In this document: positions 56,420-64,000 of the stretch, piece by piece
Layout of the letters: each line of letters begins with the position of its first letter
Position numbering within the stretch: the first letter of the stretch is position 1
NCBI RefSeq assembly: GCF_021032705.1
Contig: NZ_JAHVXI010000001.1
Coordinates: forward strand, 434,001 to 498,000
DNA: 64,000 nt
Direction of reading: 5' to 3'
Source: Psychroserpens luteolus
GTDB taxonomy: Bacteria > Bacteroidota > Bacteroidia > Flavobacteriales > Flavobacteriaceae
Notes under the pieces: model-generated
The model's database searches: none
Seen by the model: only the letters and a program-made list of their open reading frames with translations
What the model was told of the DNA's origin: nothing
Position numbers and translations under genes: made by a program

Positions 56420-57535
56420 TTATTGTTTTTGTAATCTTGCTATAACTTCTTTGGCTACTTTAGTAGATGAGGACGGGTCTTGTCCTGTTATCAATCGGTC
56501 ATCTAAAATATAATAACTATCCCAACCCGTCTTTGAATACTTAAAATCTCCTCCATGCTGTTTAATCTTTTCTTCTATAGAAAATGGAAATTCTTTATAA
56601 TAAGCTTTTTCTTTTTTCTCAAGTATGTCTGGATAACCATTTACTTTTCTATTCGCAACCAAATAGTCTCCGTCACTAGTTTTTAAGTTAACTATTCCAG
56701 CTGTACCATGACAAACCGCTGAAACAATACCATTTTGCTCATAAACTGCCATTGAGATATTTTGAATCTGTTTGTTCTCAGGAACTTGATACATAGCAGA
56801 ACCGCCTCCAACATAATACACCGCATTATAACTTGAAGCATTAATTTCATCTGGAGATTTAGTATAGGTTAGTCGCGTCATAAATTGATTATTGGTATAA
56901 TATTGACGCTGTAGACTATCTTTTGCATTATAATAACGCCCTAGATGAATTGCACCTCCATGAGGCGTCATAAAGTCTACATGATAATTATTATTTATAA
57001 AAGTGTCGTATGCATATATAATTTCTGAAAAGCTTACACCTGTCTCTATACTTGAATTGCCATAAGTTTTGGCATTGGACATGATAAATAAAATTCGTCC
57101 CTTACTTTCTAAAGGAGATCTCGTCGCTGTTTTGCTTATTATCTTCCAACTGTTATTTGTTTTTTTGAGCAAAAACAAATCTATGAAGTAGAGTTTAGGT
57201 TCTGGCATAATAATCTCCACTTTAGCTGTGGCAATATCATTATGAACTTCGATCTCTAAAATATTTCCTATTCTACCAGCAAAAGTTCCTGGCTTATTCT
57301 TTTTGAATAAATCTGAATAGGCCTCAGGCGAAAACAACACAGAGGTTCCATCACCTTTGGTAAGGTACAAAGTAGCATCTTTTGTAAATGCGCTTTTAAT
57401 TTGTTCTGGTTGATTAAATGAACTCCCGTTGATATAATCATGTAATGTTTTACTTATGGCAAATTCATCTGCTGATTGGGCAAACAACATACCTATTGAA
57501 CAGCATAAAACAGCTGTTATAAATTTTACTTTCAT
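56420..57535 (-). CDS. Exported fusion of an NTF2-like domain and a DJ-1/PfpI domain, 371 aa
   Basis: Signal peptide ends LFAQ. Residues about 22-140 are NTF2-like (ISKTLHDYINGSSFNQPEQI, DLFLLKKTNNSWKIISKTATR). Residues about 147-370 are a DJ-1/PfpI domain of the Hsp31 type with the nucleophile elbow AVCHGTAG (C275, H276) and a likely Glu in TGVSFSE (E171). Hsp31 relatives act as glyoxalases, deglycases or chaperones, but mostly in the cytoplasm; an exported fused copy is unusual. The AraC-type regulator just upstream is a candidate controller. Confidence 0.88.
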   Translation of the reverse strand: MKVKFITAVLCCSIGMLFAQSADEFAISKTLHDYINGSSFNQPEQIKSAFTKDATLYLTKGDGTSVLFSPEAYSDLFKKNKPGTFAGRIGNILEIEVHNDIATAKVEIIMPEPKLYFIDLFLLKKTNNSWKIISKTATRSPLESKGRILFIMSNAKTYGNSSIETGVSFSEIIYAYDTFINNNYHVDFMTPHGGAIHLGRYYNAKDSLQRQYYTNNQFMTRLTYTKSPDEINASSYNAVYYVGGGSAMYQVPENKQIQNISMAVYEQNGIVSAVCHGTAGIVNLKTSDGDYLVANRKVNGYPDILEKKEKAYYKEFPFSIEEKIKQHGGDFKYSKTGWDSYYILDDRLITGQDPSSSTKVAKEVIARLQKQ

Positions 57536-57639
57536 TTTTCGTTTTTTATTGATTGAAAGTAAATCTCTAAAAACGAATTAAAAATGTGTGCTTAATTTAT
57601 AACTGATATGTCCAGAATTATAATTTTGGAGTAAAACAA

Positions 57640-58682
57640 CTATGAAAACTGCTTTTTAAATTCAGCAGGAGTAGTTCCTGTTAACTTTTTGAATGTTGCA
57701 TAAAATGTTGATTTAGAACTAAAACCTGCTTCCAAACCAATAGCCTCTAGCGTAAATTGATCGTTCTTTTGAAGAAGTTCTTTTGCTTCCTCTGTTCGCA
57801 ATGTATTTATATGTTGCGCAAAAGATTTTCCTAAGTTATCATTTAATAATTGAGATAAATAATGTGTAGATACTTCTAATTCGTGAGCAATATCTTTAAG
57901 TTTTATATTGCTGTTTTTATACAGTTTTTTCTCTTCCATTATAGCATCAAGTCTTTTAATAAAGATTTCTGCTTCGGTGTTCTCTATTTTTTTTGATCCA
58001 TATTTTGGTTCAGCTTCAGTAAATATTTCCTTTCTATTTTTTCTAAATAACAAAAAGAATATCACTAAATATAACACTACAGAAAATGATACAGCTCCTG
58101 AGATATACCAACTTTTTCTTCCTAACATATAAGCTAAATAAATGACAAACGCGCTAATGTAAACCACCAGTAACCAGACTTCAGAAGTGGTACAGGATTT
58201 ATATTTTTTAATGAACTTTTTTAAAACATGTCTCAACAGATATCCAGACAATAACATATAAATTCCCCAAGTGTAGTAAATAAAACGTATAAAATATGCA
58301 TTCCAAAATGCACGTTCACTTTTATAGGGTTTCAAAATTCCTACAACAACTATAAAAATGAGCAAAATAGTGATATGGATTTTCCAGGAATTGGGCACCT
58401 TTTTTATCTCGTCAAGAGACGCTTTTATATAATAGAATAGCATAACACCTATTAAAAAGCAAGCAGACAAACCTATTTGAATATAGAGCAATACGTCATT
58501 CTCATTATAAACCATATACACCGACTTACCAATTCTAATACTTAGCATTAAAACTAGTAATCCCAAAAAGTAATTAGGTAAGCGGTTTTTTTACGAAAAA
58601 AGAGAAGGTAAAAACTTAATAAAAACCCATTAAAAACACCTAAAGCGCTGAAAAAAAATAACAGTTGATTGGAGGTATCCAT
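57640..58682 (-). pseudogene. AraC-family regulator with membrane N-terminal part, split by a one-base frameshift
   Basis: The C-terminal frame (57640-58566) has several membrane spans, then an AraC helix-turn-helix (KLKDIAHELEVSTHYLSQLLNDN, FTLEAIGLEAGFSSKSTFYATFKKLTG). Its first part is missing: it only starts at a TTG. A second frame starts at ATG 58682 and reads MDTSNQLLFFFSALGVFNGF then a span and FFRKK, stopping soon after. The break lies in a run of seven A's (58586-58592). With eight, the frame becomes RKKNRLPNYFLGLLVLML and continues into the regulator, giving one 347-residue protein. It may be a sequencing error, phase switching or a broken gene. Starts ten bases after umuD. Confidence 0.8.
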
Positions 58683-58691
58683 TAAGGTCTA

Positions 58692-59132
58692 CTATACTTT
58701 TTTAATGACATTGGTAACAATACCCCAAATTAGAAAATTATTCTCTTCGGTGATGTTAATAATTGGATAATTTGGGTTTTCTGGTTGCAACCACATTTGG
58801 TTATTAGAAACACGTAACCGTTTTACAGTAAACTCGCCATCTAAAAAACAAACAGCTATTTTATTATTTGCTGGTTCAAGACTTCGGTCTATAACTAATA
58901 AATCATTATCCTCTAGTCCTGCTCCAATCATAGACTGCCCACTCACGCGAGCATAAAATGTGGCTTCTTTATTTCGAACTAATTCTTCATCTAGAGATAA
59001 GCGTTGTTCTTTAAAATCGTCGGCTGGTGAAGGGAAACCTGCTGAAATCCCTGCGTCAAACAATTGTGCAGCAGCACCTTCTATGACTTCTGGCGTGAAA
59101 AAAGTTAAACTTTCTGATTTGTGTGTTATCAT
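58692..59132 (-). CDS. umuD: UmuD-type LexA-family autoproteolytic protein, 146 aa
   Basis: An S24 peptidase that trims itself when SOS is induced and joins UmuC as a translesion polymerase subunit. The cleavage bond fits A31-G32 (SAGFPSPADDF), the catalytic serine is S67 (SGQSMIGAG) and the lysine K104 (EFTVKRL). There is no N-terminal helix-turn-helix, so it is not LexA itself. It overlaps umuC by four bases. Confidence 0.95.
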   Translation of the reverse strand: MITHKSESLTFFTPEVIEGAAAQLFDAGISAGFPSPADDFKEQRLSLDEELVRNKEATFYARVSGQSMIGAGLEDNDLLVIDRSLEPANNKIAVCFLDGEFTVKRLRVSNNQMWLQPENPNYPIINITEENNFLIWGIVTNVIKKV

Positions 59133-60385
59133 TTTACTACAATAATATCGTTAATATTCGTGGTATATTTTGGTGATAATCGCTCTTGACGCATTTTCCA
59201 TGTACGTTTTAGATCTTGATTACCTAATTTAATTTTATGACTTTTATACTTTGTATTTAAACTATCAATCGATTGCATCAATGGTTGATGTTTAGGGTTT
59301 TCAGCATCAAACAAATGTAATTGATGATTATTGGTTGGCACCAAGCCTGTGACTATCACTCCTGCTCTTTTGTACTTTATTCCTGTTTTAAAGATAGACA
59401 TTACTGCATTGATTGCATAATTACTTATAATTAAAGATGAGTTTGTTGGGTAAGATAAACTTATACTTTTACTTGCGCGATGTTGTTCTAAATCTTTTTT
59501 GTGTCTATCACTACTTAGCATTACAATAATCATGTGGCAACTCGATCCTTGTTTGCGCAGTTTTTCGGCACAACTGGTCGCAAAAGTAGAAATACGCTCT
59601 TTTATATTCTCAATATCTGAATAGGTATATTCAAAGCTACGTGTTGTTGCTATAGCTCGTTTATTTTTAGGCTCATCTAATAAAATTTTAGAGTTTCCTT
59701 CTAAATCCTTCTTTAACTTCCATTCGGTAATAGAAAAAGTTTTTCGTACCCAATCATCAGATAATTGTGTGAAATCATAAGCAGTTTTACAACCTTTAGC
59801 TTTTAGTCGTTTTTGTAGGCCATATCCTATTCCCCAAACAGCTTCTATTTTAATCCATTTTAAGGCTTTTAGACGTTTGTCTTCAGAATCTATCACATAA
59901 ACACCTTTTGTTTGCTTCGGAAATTTTCGAGCAACTTTATTAGCTACTTTGGATAAGGCTTTTGTTGGAGCTATACCAACACAAGTTGGAATGCCTGTCC
60001 ATTTTAAAATACGGTGTCGCATCTCATTTCCGTAGTCATTAAAATTATAGTTTTCAAAACCTTTAAATTGTAAAAAAGCTTCGTCAATACTATACACCTC
60101 AACATCTGGAGTAAACTGACTTAGAATACTCATAACACGACTACTCATATCACCATACAAAGGATAGTTGGATGACAATACATGAATATCATTGACCTTA
60201 CAAAAGCCTTCCCATTTAAAAATAGGTGCTCCCATTGGCAAGTCCAACGCTTTTGCTTCATCGCTTCGTGAAATTACACAACCATCATTATTGCTAAGAA
60301 TTGCAATTGGTTTTCCTCGTAAATTAGGGTTAAAAACACGTTCGCAAGACGCATAAAAATTATTACAATCTACAAGTGCAAACAT
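59129..60385 (-). CDS. umuC: Y-family DNA polymerase UmuC, 418 aa
   Basis: Error-prone translesion polymerase. Signatures are FALVDCNNFYASCERVF (first metal Asp), SNNDGCVISRSDEAK, and VYSIDEAFLQF (active-site Asp-Glu). The thumb HhH, little-finger region and conserved C terminus are present. Length is usual. A promoter-like TTG-N21-TATATTTA lies just upstream with a small palindrome at its -33 end. Confidence 0.95.
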   Translation of the reverse strand: MFALVDCNNFYASCERVFNPNLRGKPIAILSNNDGCVISRSDEAKALDLPMGAPIFKWEGFCKVNDIHVLSSNYPLYGDMSSRVMSILSQFTPDVEVYSIDEAFLQFKGFENYNFNDYGNEMRHRILKWTGIPTCVGIAPTKALSKVANKVARKFPKQTKGVYVIDSEDKRLKALKWIKIEAVWGIGYGLQKRLKAKGCKTAYDFTQLSDDWVRKTFSITEWKLKKDLEGNSKILLDEPKNKRAIATTRSFEYTYSDIENIKERISTFATSCAEKLRKQGSSCHMIIVMLSSDRHKKDLEQHRASKSISLSYPTNSSLIISNYAINAVMSIFKTGIKYKRAGVIVTGLVPTNNHQLHLFDAENPKHQPLMQSIDSLNTKYKSHKIKLGNQDLKRTWKMRQERLSPKYTTNINDIIVVK

Positions 60386-60390
60386 ATGTG

Positions 60391-60422
60391 TAAATATACA
60401 ATAAAATGTTTGAATTTTACAA
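60391..60422 (-). promoter_or_regulatory. Promoter of the umuCD unit with palindrome
   Basis: On the minus strand, TTG (60422-60420) is followed after 21 bases by TATATTTA (60398-60391), one mismatch from the consensus. The palindrome GAATT-GTAA-AATTC (60412-60425) covers the -33 end and could be a LexA-type operator, though it does not match any SOS box I know. Confidence 0.4.
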
Positions 60423-60428
60423 TTCTAT

Positions 60429-60974
60429 TTAAATAGACAAACAAATAAGTTCCCAGGTATCGCCATTAGAGTTGTAGGTTTTTAACAACTCAAAGCCTAT
60501 AGCTAAATGCGCATTTGAAGACCGCACATTTTTAATATTTACTTCAGTAATTATGACATCAAAATCTGGTTTTAAAACTTGAGACATAAATTGATACAAG
60601 CCTCTAAAAATACCTTGCTTTCTATAAGCCTTAGACACACATACTTGTCCCATCACTATATAGTCTTGTGTCTCTGGAATAATCGATTCAATTTCATCAA
60701 ACATAGGCACCAATATGGGAATCTCATCTTTAAAATTTCTGGTCATACACAGTACATAACCAACAACAGTTTCTTCATGCTTTGCTATAATATGGGCACA
60801 TGAATCATTCATACGCTTTAAAATATCAAAGGTATGATGAATGGTAACATAGCCTTCCTTTTCCTTTTCTAAAGCTGTTATCTTTTGAGGAAGATTATCG
60901 CTTTGAAGTTTCAAAATAGCTTCTAATTCTTCGTTGGTTTTTACTCTATGATATGTGATTTTAGGTTTCAACAT
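60429..60974 (-). CDS. GNAT-family N-acetyltransferase, 181 aa
   Basis: The GNAT fold is visible through VVGYVLCMTRNF, the CoA-binding VMGQVCVSKAYRKQGIFRGLY (Arg/Gln-x-x-Gly loop) and ITEVNIKNVRSSNAHLAIGFELL. The substrate is unknown. It overlaps the HTH gene upstream by 14 bases, so it may be coupled to it, and is followed by umuC after 43 bases. Confidence 0.88.
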   Translation of the reverse strand: MLKPKITYHRVKTNEELEAILKLQSDNLPQKITALEKEKEGYVTIHHTFDILKRMNDSCAHIIAKHEETVVGYVLCMTRNFKDEIPILVPMFDEIESIIPETQDYIVMGQVCVSKAYRKQGIFRGLYQFMSQVLKPDFDVIITEVNIKNVRSSNAHLAIGFELLKTYNSNGDTWELICLSI

Positions 60975-61167
60975 ATTCCAAAATATCTGCAGGTTGGCAG
61001 TCTAAAGCTTCACAAATTGCCTCTAAAGTAGAAAATCGAATTGCTTTTGCTTTACCAGATTTTAAGATAGACAAATTAGCAGTTGTAATACCAATAATCT
61101 CAGCCAATTCTTTGCTTTTCATTTTTCGCTTGGCAAGCACTATATCTAAATTTACAATTATTGGCAT
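60961..61167 (-). CDS. Small Cro/C1-type helix-turn-helix regulator, 68 aa
   Basis: A single Xre-type domain: VLAKRKMKSKELAEIIGITTANLSILKSGK is the helix-turn-helix, and FSTLEAICEALDCQPADILEYV is the second half. This is the small regulator that usually travels with DUF2975 genes. It begins two bases after the third DUF2975 gene, and its likely target is the palindrome pair at the head of the operon, 63035-63083 (inference). Confidence 0.92.
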   Translation of the reverse strand: MPIIVNLDIVLAKRKMKSKELAEIIGITTANLSILKSGKAKAIRFSTLEAICEALDCQPADILEYVET

Positions 61168-61169
61168 AC

Positions 61170-61979
61170 TTAAATGGTTAATTTATTTTCTTGTTGCATT
61201 TTACTACCAGACTTTAATAGTGCGCTAAGAACAATAAGTGAAAACCCAACTAAAAATAATGAAAAATCAAAATCTAAACGCGAACTCATGGTTATATCTA
61301 CATAGTTTAAGCCATCATTCAATGGTTGTATACCAATATCTGTTAGCCACATCCCTAGAATAGAATTAATTATTACAGAGAGTAGAACCTTAGAAATCAT
61401 TATTACGCCTAACATTTGTATTAATTTATATAGCTTTTGAGAAAATTCAATAGTGATTCTTAACATCTTAAATATATTCTTTAGAAAGAAGAAAATAATA
61501 ATTAAAATAATAAAGTTCATATAAGTTCTAAACACAATAATCACTTTATTGAATAGTGTTTTAGGTTTTATATGCACATGACCATCACCTCTAAACACAT
61601 TAGAAGTCAGTTCGAAATTATCTCCCATTCCATAGTTATTGATACTTACAACAGCCTTAAAATTTAAGGAATCTTCTGTAGTTATTGAATTAGCATATTG
61701 AGGTATAGTAGCGTATGTTTTCTTCCCTTTATCATCAATCCCTTCTTTATAATCGGTAAACAGTATATTATTAAACATTGGGCTTTTAGGCTTGATTTTA
61801 AATTCAACAGGCATCTCGTAACCAAGTGCGCTATTAAACTTAGGAGAGAAATTACCCATTTTGCCATCATCAGTAAAAGCTTCTGTAGCTAATGCAAATC
61901 CAAAAGCTATAATTAATAAATAAAATGAAATGCTACATATTAAAAATAATATATCAGCAAGAGCAGTTCCTGTTTTCAT
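61170..61979 (-). CDS. DUF2975 membrane protein with a large extracytoplasmic insert, 269 aa
   Basis: Four membrane spans (about 8-30, 145-170, 185-210, 235-260) and a C-terminal ENKLTI tail as in its neighbours. Between the first two spans lies a 110-residue polar, beta-type region (about 35-140), which the other two lack. DUF2975 proteins occur with an HTH gene but their role is unknown. Two bases separate it from the genes on each side. Confidence 0.85.
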   Translation of the reverse strand: MKTGTALADILFLICSISFYLLIIAFGFALATEAFTDDGKMGNFSPKFNSALGYEMPVEFKIKPKSPMFNNILFTDYKEGIDDKGKKTYATIPQYANSITTEDSLNFKAVVSINNYGMGDNFELTSNVFRGDGHVHIKPKTLFNKVIIVFRTYMNFIILIIIFFFLKNIFKMLRITIEFSQKLYKLIQMLGVIMISKVLLSVIINSILGMWLTDIGIQPLNDGLNYVDITMSSRLDFDFSLFLVGFSLIVLSALLKSGSKMQQENKLTI

Positions 61980-61981
61980 AA

Positions 61982-62506
61982 TTATATGGTTAATTCGTTT
62001 TCTTCTTCGGCTTGTTTCCCGCGTTTAAAAATTTCGGCAAGAATGAAAAATGCCAATCCTGCTGGGATTAAAAATGTAAATTCGGCTTTAAGTTCGTCAA
62101 AGAAGTCAAACGTCGACTTTCCTATTGCAGCCATAAGAAACCTCAACACCAACACACTAATTGTATACTGAATAAAAATGTTTCCTATCTTCTTAAAGTA
62201 TTTAATATTATTGTCACTAAAATAATGGCCTTGATCGATCTCTTTTAGAATAGATAAGAAATAAGAAAATCCGTAAATGAGATACCCTCTCCAAAAAAAT
62301 AAACCAGCACTAATCGCATAATAACTCCATTTAATTGCATTCTCTGAAGTTAACCAGGTCTCATTTTTATCTGCAACTTTTGCCCAATTTTGAAACTCTT
62401 TAAACTGGTTAAAATCAAACTCACGCATATCATTGAGTAATACTGAAATTGCCGTTAGCAAAACACCCCAAGTAATAATTGTTAAAATAGTTGTATTGTC
62501 TTTCAT
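61982..62506 (-). CDS. DUF2975 membrane protein, 174 aa
   Basis: Four spans are predicted. FRGYLIYGFSYFLSILKEIDQGHYFSDNNIKYFKKIGNIF is the DUF2975 core (loop with Gly/Phe), and the tail is EENELTI. Second gene of the operon, two bases from each neighbour. Function unknown. Confidence 0.88.
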   Translation of the reverse strand: MKDNTTILTIITWGVLLTAISVLLNDMREFDFNQFKEFQNWAKVADKNETWLTSENAIKWSYYAISAGLFFWRGYLIYGFSYFLSILKEIDQGHYFSDNNIKYFKKIGNIFIQYTISVLVLRFLMAAIGKSTFDFFDELKAEFTFLIPAGLAFFILAEIFKRGKQAEEENELTI

Positions 62507-62508
62507 GA

Positions 62509-63030
62509 TTATATAGTTAGTTCGTTTTCTGATTGAATGTCAATAGCACGTCTATATAAAGACGCTATAATAAATACGACGCCAGCCATAAATATATAAG
62601 CAGATGCTTCTATATCTAATTGAGTAAAAACCACCTTGGACGCTAACCAAGTTGTATAAGCCTTTCCAATAATTCCTAACACGCCAACACCCAAAGCCAC
62701 ATAACTTATCTTGAAAATTAAAGCCATCACGACATCATTAAATGGATGATTAAAATCCATGTGCTTAAACACATGTATCAACAAATAGAAGATATAAGCT
62801 TTTAAGCTTGCCATGAATACAAGTACTAGAACGGCACAAATAAAGTGAGTGCTACTAAATGCATATATGTTTGAAAGATCAATACCCATATATAAATCTT
62901 TGGTTGCATTTGTGTTTCCAGAAAAACTCATCATAGCTACAATAGCTATAGCTCCTGCTTTAATACAAAAACCGATAAACACAATCCATGACACAATGTT
63001 CATGGTCTTAAAAATTTGTTTTGTTTTCAT
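62509..63030 (-). CDS. DUF2975 membrane protein, 173 aa
   Basis: Four spans, with VFKHMDFNHPFNDVVMALIFKISYVALGVGVL as the core, ending QSENELTI. First gene of the operon, starting a few bases after an operator-like palindrome and a strong promoter. Function unknown. Confidence 0.88.
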   Translation of the reverse strand: MKTKQIFKTMNIVSWIVFIGFCIKAGAIAIVAMMSFSGNTNATKDLYMGIDLSNIYAFSSTHFICAVLVLVFMASLKAYIFYLLIHVFKHMDFNHPFNDVVMALIFKISYVALGVGVLGIIGKAYTTWLASKVVFTQLDIEASAYIFMAGVVFIIASLYRRAIDIQSENELTI

Positions 63031-63034
63031 TTAA

Positions 63035-63051
63035 TTATCGTTTAACGATAA
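63035..63051. promoter_or_regulatory. 17-bp palindrome at the DUF2975 transcription start, likely operator
   Basis: TTATCGTT-T-AACGATAA is a perfect inverted repeat lying between the -7 box and the DUF2975 start codon, over the expected start of transcription. The small HTH regulator of the same operon is the obvious candidate binder. Confidence 0.65.
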
Positions 63052-63079
63052 CAAATATATAAAAATTATTGATAAACAA
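63052..63079 (-). promoter_or_regulatory. Promoter of the DUF2975/HTH operon
   Basis: On the minus strand TTG (63079-63077) is followed after 17 bases by TATATTTG (63059-63052), an exact -7 box. It is embedded between two palindromes. Confidence 0.65.
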
Positions 63080-63083
63080 TAAT
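63065..63083. promoter_or_regulatory. 19-bp inverted repeat over the -33 region
   Basis: ATTATTG-ATAAA-CAATAAT has 7-bp perfect arms and covers the TTG element of the DUF2975 promoter. It may be a second operator. Confidence 0.5.
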
Positions 63084-63148
63084 TTTTTATTTAAAAAAGA
63101 TAATTTTATTGTTTCTATAAATCATTATTCATTCACTTTTTCATTAGC

Positions 63149-63156
63149 TATATTTG
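63149..63156 (+). promoter_or_regulatory. -7 box immediately before the 211-residue frame's second start
   Basis: TATATTTG lies six bases before the ATG at 63162. If used, transcription would begin near the ATG itself, giving a leaderless message. No -33 element was seen at the right distance. Confidence 0.4.
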
Positions 63157-63161
63157 TGGCT

Positions 63162-63704
63162 ATGGATGAATCAATTGTAGTTTCAGAACGTAATAGACCA
63201 ATATGGCAAATACCTATTGCAGCACTGTGTTTTACATTTGCTGTTTACTTAATTTATAGTTTAATTACCGACGTAGAATGGAGTATGCAAAATAGACGAC
63301 ACATAATTGACGAGTATATATTTATAGTTATAGTAATTACAATAGGAATTGGATTTTGCTCACAAAAACGAATACACATTGATCTAAAAAACTCTCGATT
63401 TAGACCTACAGTCGAAATTGGAAATTTTAAATATGGAAAATGGAAAACAATACATAACTATGAGTACGTTTCTGTGTTTCAACAATTATTATCTCATGGC
63501 TCTACTTTTGAAGTTAACCTCTGGTATGACACCAACAAACATTTTCAACTTTATGAGCGGGACAGTTTTAAAGATGCCTTAATTGTTGGTTATCATTTGT
63601 CTGAAGAATTAAATATCGACTTGCTTGATGCAACAAACCCGAGAGATTCTGTATGGGTAGATAAAGAGGCTTGGAAACGAAAAATGAATGAGCATGCTTC
63701 CTAA
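63162..63704 (+). CDS. Hypothetical membrane protein, 180 aa
   Basis: The frame is open from 63069, but the ATG at 63162 follows a -7 box closely and starts the natural sequence MDESIVVSERNRP. Two membrane spans lie near residues 17-35 and 50-66, and the remainder, about 110 residues, is probably cytoplasmic with a HIDLKNSRFRPTVEIG stretch. No family recognised. Its end overlaps the next gene by 11 bases, suggesting coupling. Confidence 0.75.
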   Translation: MDESIVVSERNRPIWQIPIAALCFTFAVYLIYSLITDVEWSMQNRRHIIDEYIFIVIVITIGIGFCSQKRIHIDLKNSRFRPTVEIGNFKYGKWKTIHNYEYVSVFQQLLSHGSTFEVNLWYDTNKHFQLYERDSFKDALIVGYHLSEELNIDLLDATNPRDSVWVDKEAWKRKMNEHAS

Positions 63705-64000
63705 AAAACTTCAACATAAGCTCGATAAGCGACAAGAAGAAAATGCCTTTCGGAATCTTAGCGAGACTAACAGTCTTATTGATTTTTCATCTAATGACTA
63801 TTTAGGGTTTTCAAAATCAAAACACCTATTTAACAAATCGCTAGAAATTTTAGATGCTCAAAAGGGTATTCAAAATGGTGCAACAGGTTCTCGATTATTA
63901 TCTGGCAATCATACATTATATCAACAGGTCGAACAACAAATAACCGCCTTTCATAATTCTGAAAATGCGCTTGTCTTTAACTCCGGCTATGACGCCAACA
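63694..64000 (+). CDS. bioF: Start of a bioF/KBL-type aminotransferase, partial at window edge
   Basis: The first 102 codons read MLPKKLQHKLDKRQEENAFR, then LIDFSSNDYLGF, GATGSRLLSGNHTLYQQVE and ENALVFNSGYDAN, which are the N-terminal marks of the 8-amino-7-oxononanoate synthase and 2-amino-3-ketobutyrate CoA ligase family (PLP enzymes). BioF fits the usual flavobacterial gene order, but KBL cannot be excluded without the rest. ATG at 63688 is an in-frame alternative start. Confidence 0.85.
   Translation, partial: MLPKKLQHKLDKRQEENAFRNLSETNSLIDFSSNDYLGFSKSKHLFNKSLEILDAQKGIQNGATGSRLLSGNHTLYQQVEQQITAFHNSENALVFNSGYDAN

Overview
The window comes from an AT-rich chromosome of the Bacteroidota, almost certainly a marine-type Flavobacteriaceae. 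The grounds are the gliding genes gldE and gldD beside ssb and mutY, a large secreted protein with a type IX sorting tail, TonB-dependent receptors paired with lipoproteins, an eukaryote-like isoleucyl-tRNA synthetase, a DksA-type protein without zinc cysteines, a short ATP synthase epsilon subunit, and promoters of the Bacteroidota kind (TAnnTTTG at -7, often with TTG about 17-21 bases upstream). It is mostly chromosomal backbone: I saw no tRNA or rRNA gene, insertion sequence, prophage or CRISPR array. The genus is not determined.

Layout. 1-2.3 kb: a possible gene tail at the edge and two overlapping unknown secreted proteins behind a promoter that sits in a 17-bp inverted repeat. 2.3-8.2 kb: ribonuclease G/E, a 29-residue very basic protein and HU on the minus strand, then mutY, ssb, gldE and gldD on the plus strand. 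8.2-12.5 kb: a TonB-dependent receptor with its lipoprotein. 12.6-19.8 kb: pgi, an M23 peptidase, tryptophan 2,3-dioxygenase and a DUF3108 protein, then hppD and hmgA for tyrosine breakdown. 20-24 kb: a patatin fused to a beta-barrel, overlapping uvrC. 24.1-28.5 kb: rimK, an aspartoacylase-like gene, a 5-formyl-THF cyclo-ligase, then a histidine kinase and a one-domain response regulator. 28.5-33.1 kb: lspA, the DksA-like gene and ileS. 33.2-40 kb: a 1427-residue type IX substrate, a Crp/Fnr regulator and radA. 40.2-44.8 kb: two tandem hydrolase-fold paralogues that both lack the usual nucleophilic serine, a UPF0104 membrane protein, panD and panC. 44.9-49.3 kb: a glycogen-synthase N-terminal-domain protein, a DUF4270 lipoprotein and glmS. 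49.4-55.9 kb: a second TonB receptor with an SGNH lipoprotein, then atpD and atpC. 56-64 kb: secreted NTF2-like and NTF2/DJ-1 fusion proteins, a frameshifted AraC regulator, umuD and umuC, a GNAT enzyme, an operon of three DUF2975 membrane proteins with a small HTH regulator, an unknown membrane protein and the start of a bioF-like gene.

Most worth a second look: the three-gene DUF2975/HTH operon with two palindromes over its promoter; the paired esterase-fold proteins with Ser changed to Asn and Asp; the AraC regulator broken by one base in a T7 run; the secreted NTF2/DJ-1 fusion; and small unlisted features such as the 29-residue gene at 4074-4163. No wholly new multi-gene system could be shown from sequence alone; the DUF2975 operon is the nearest candidate.
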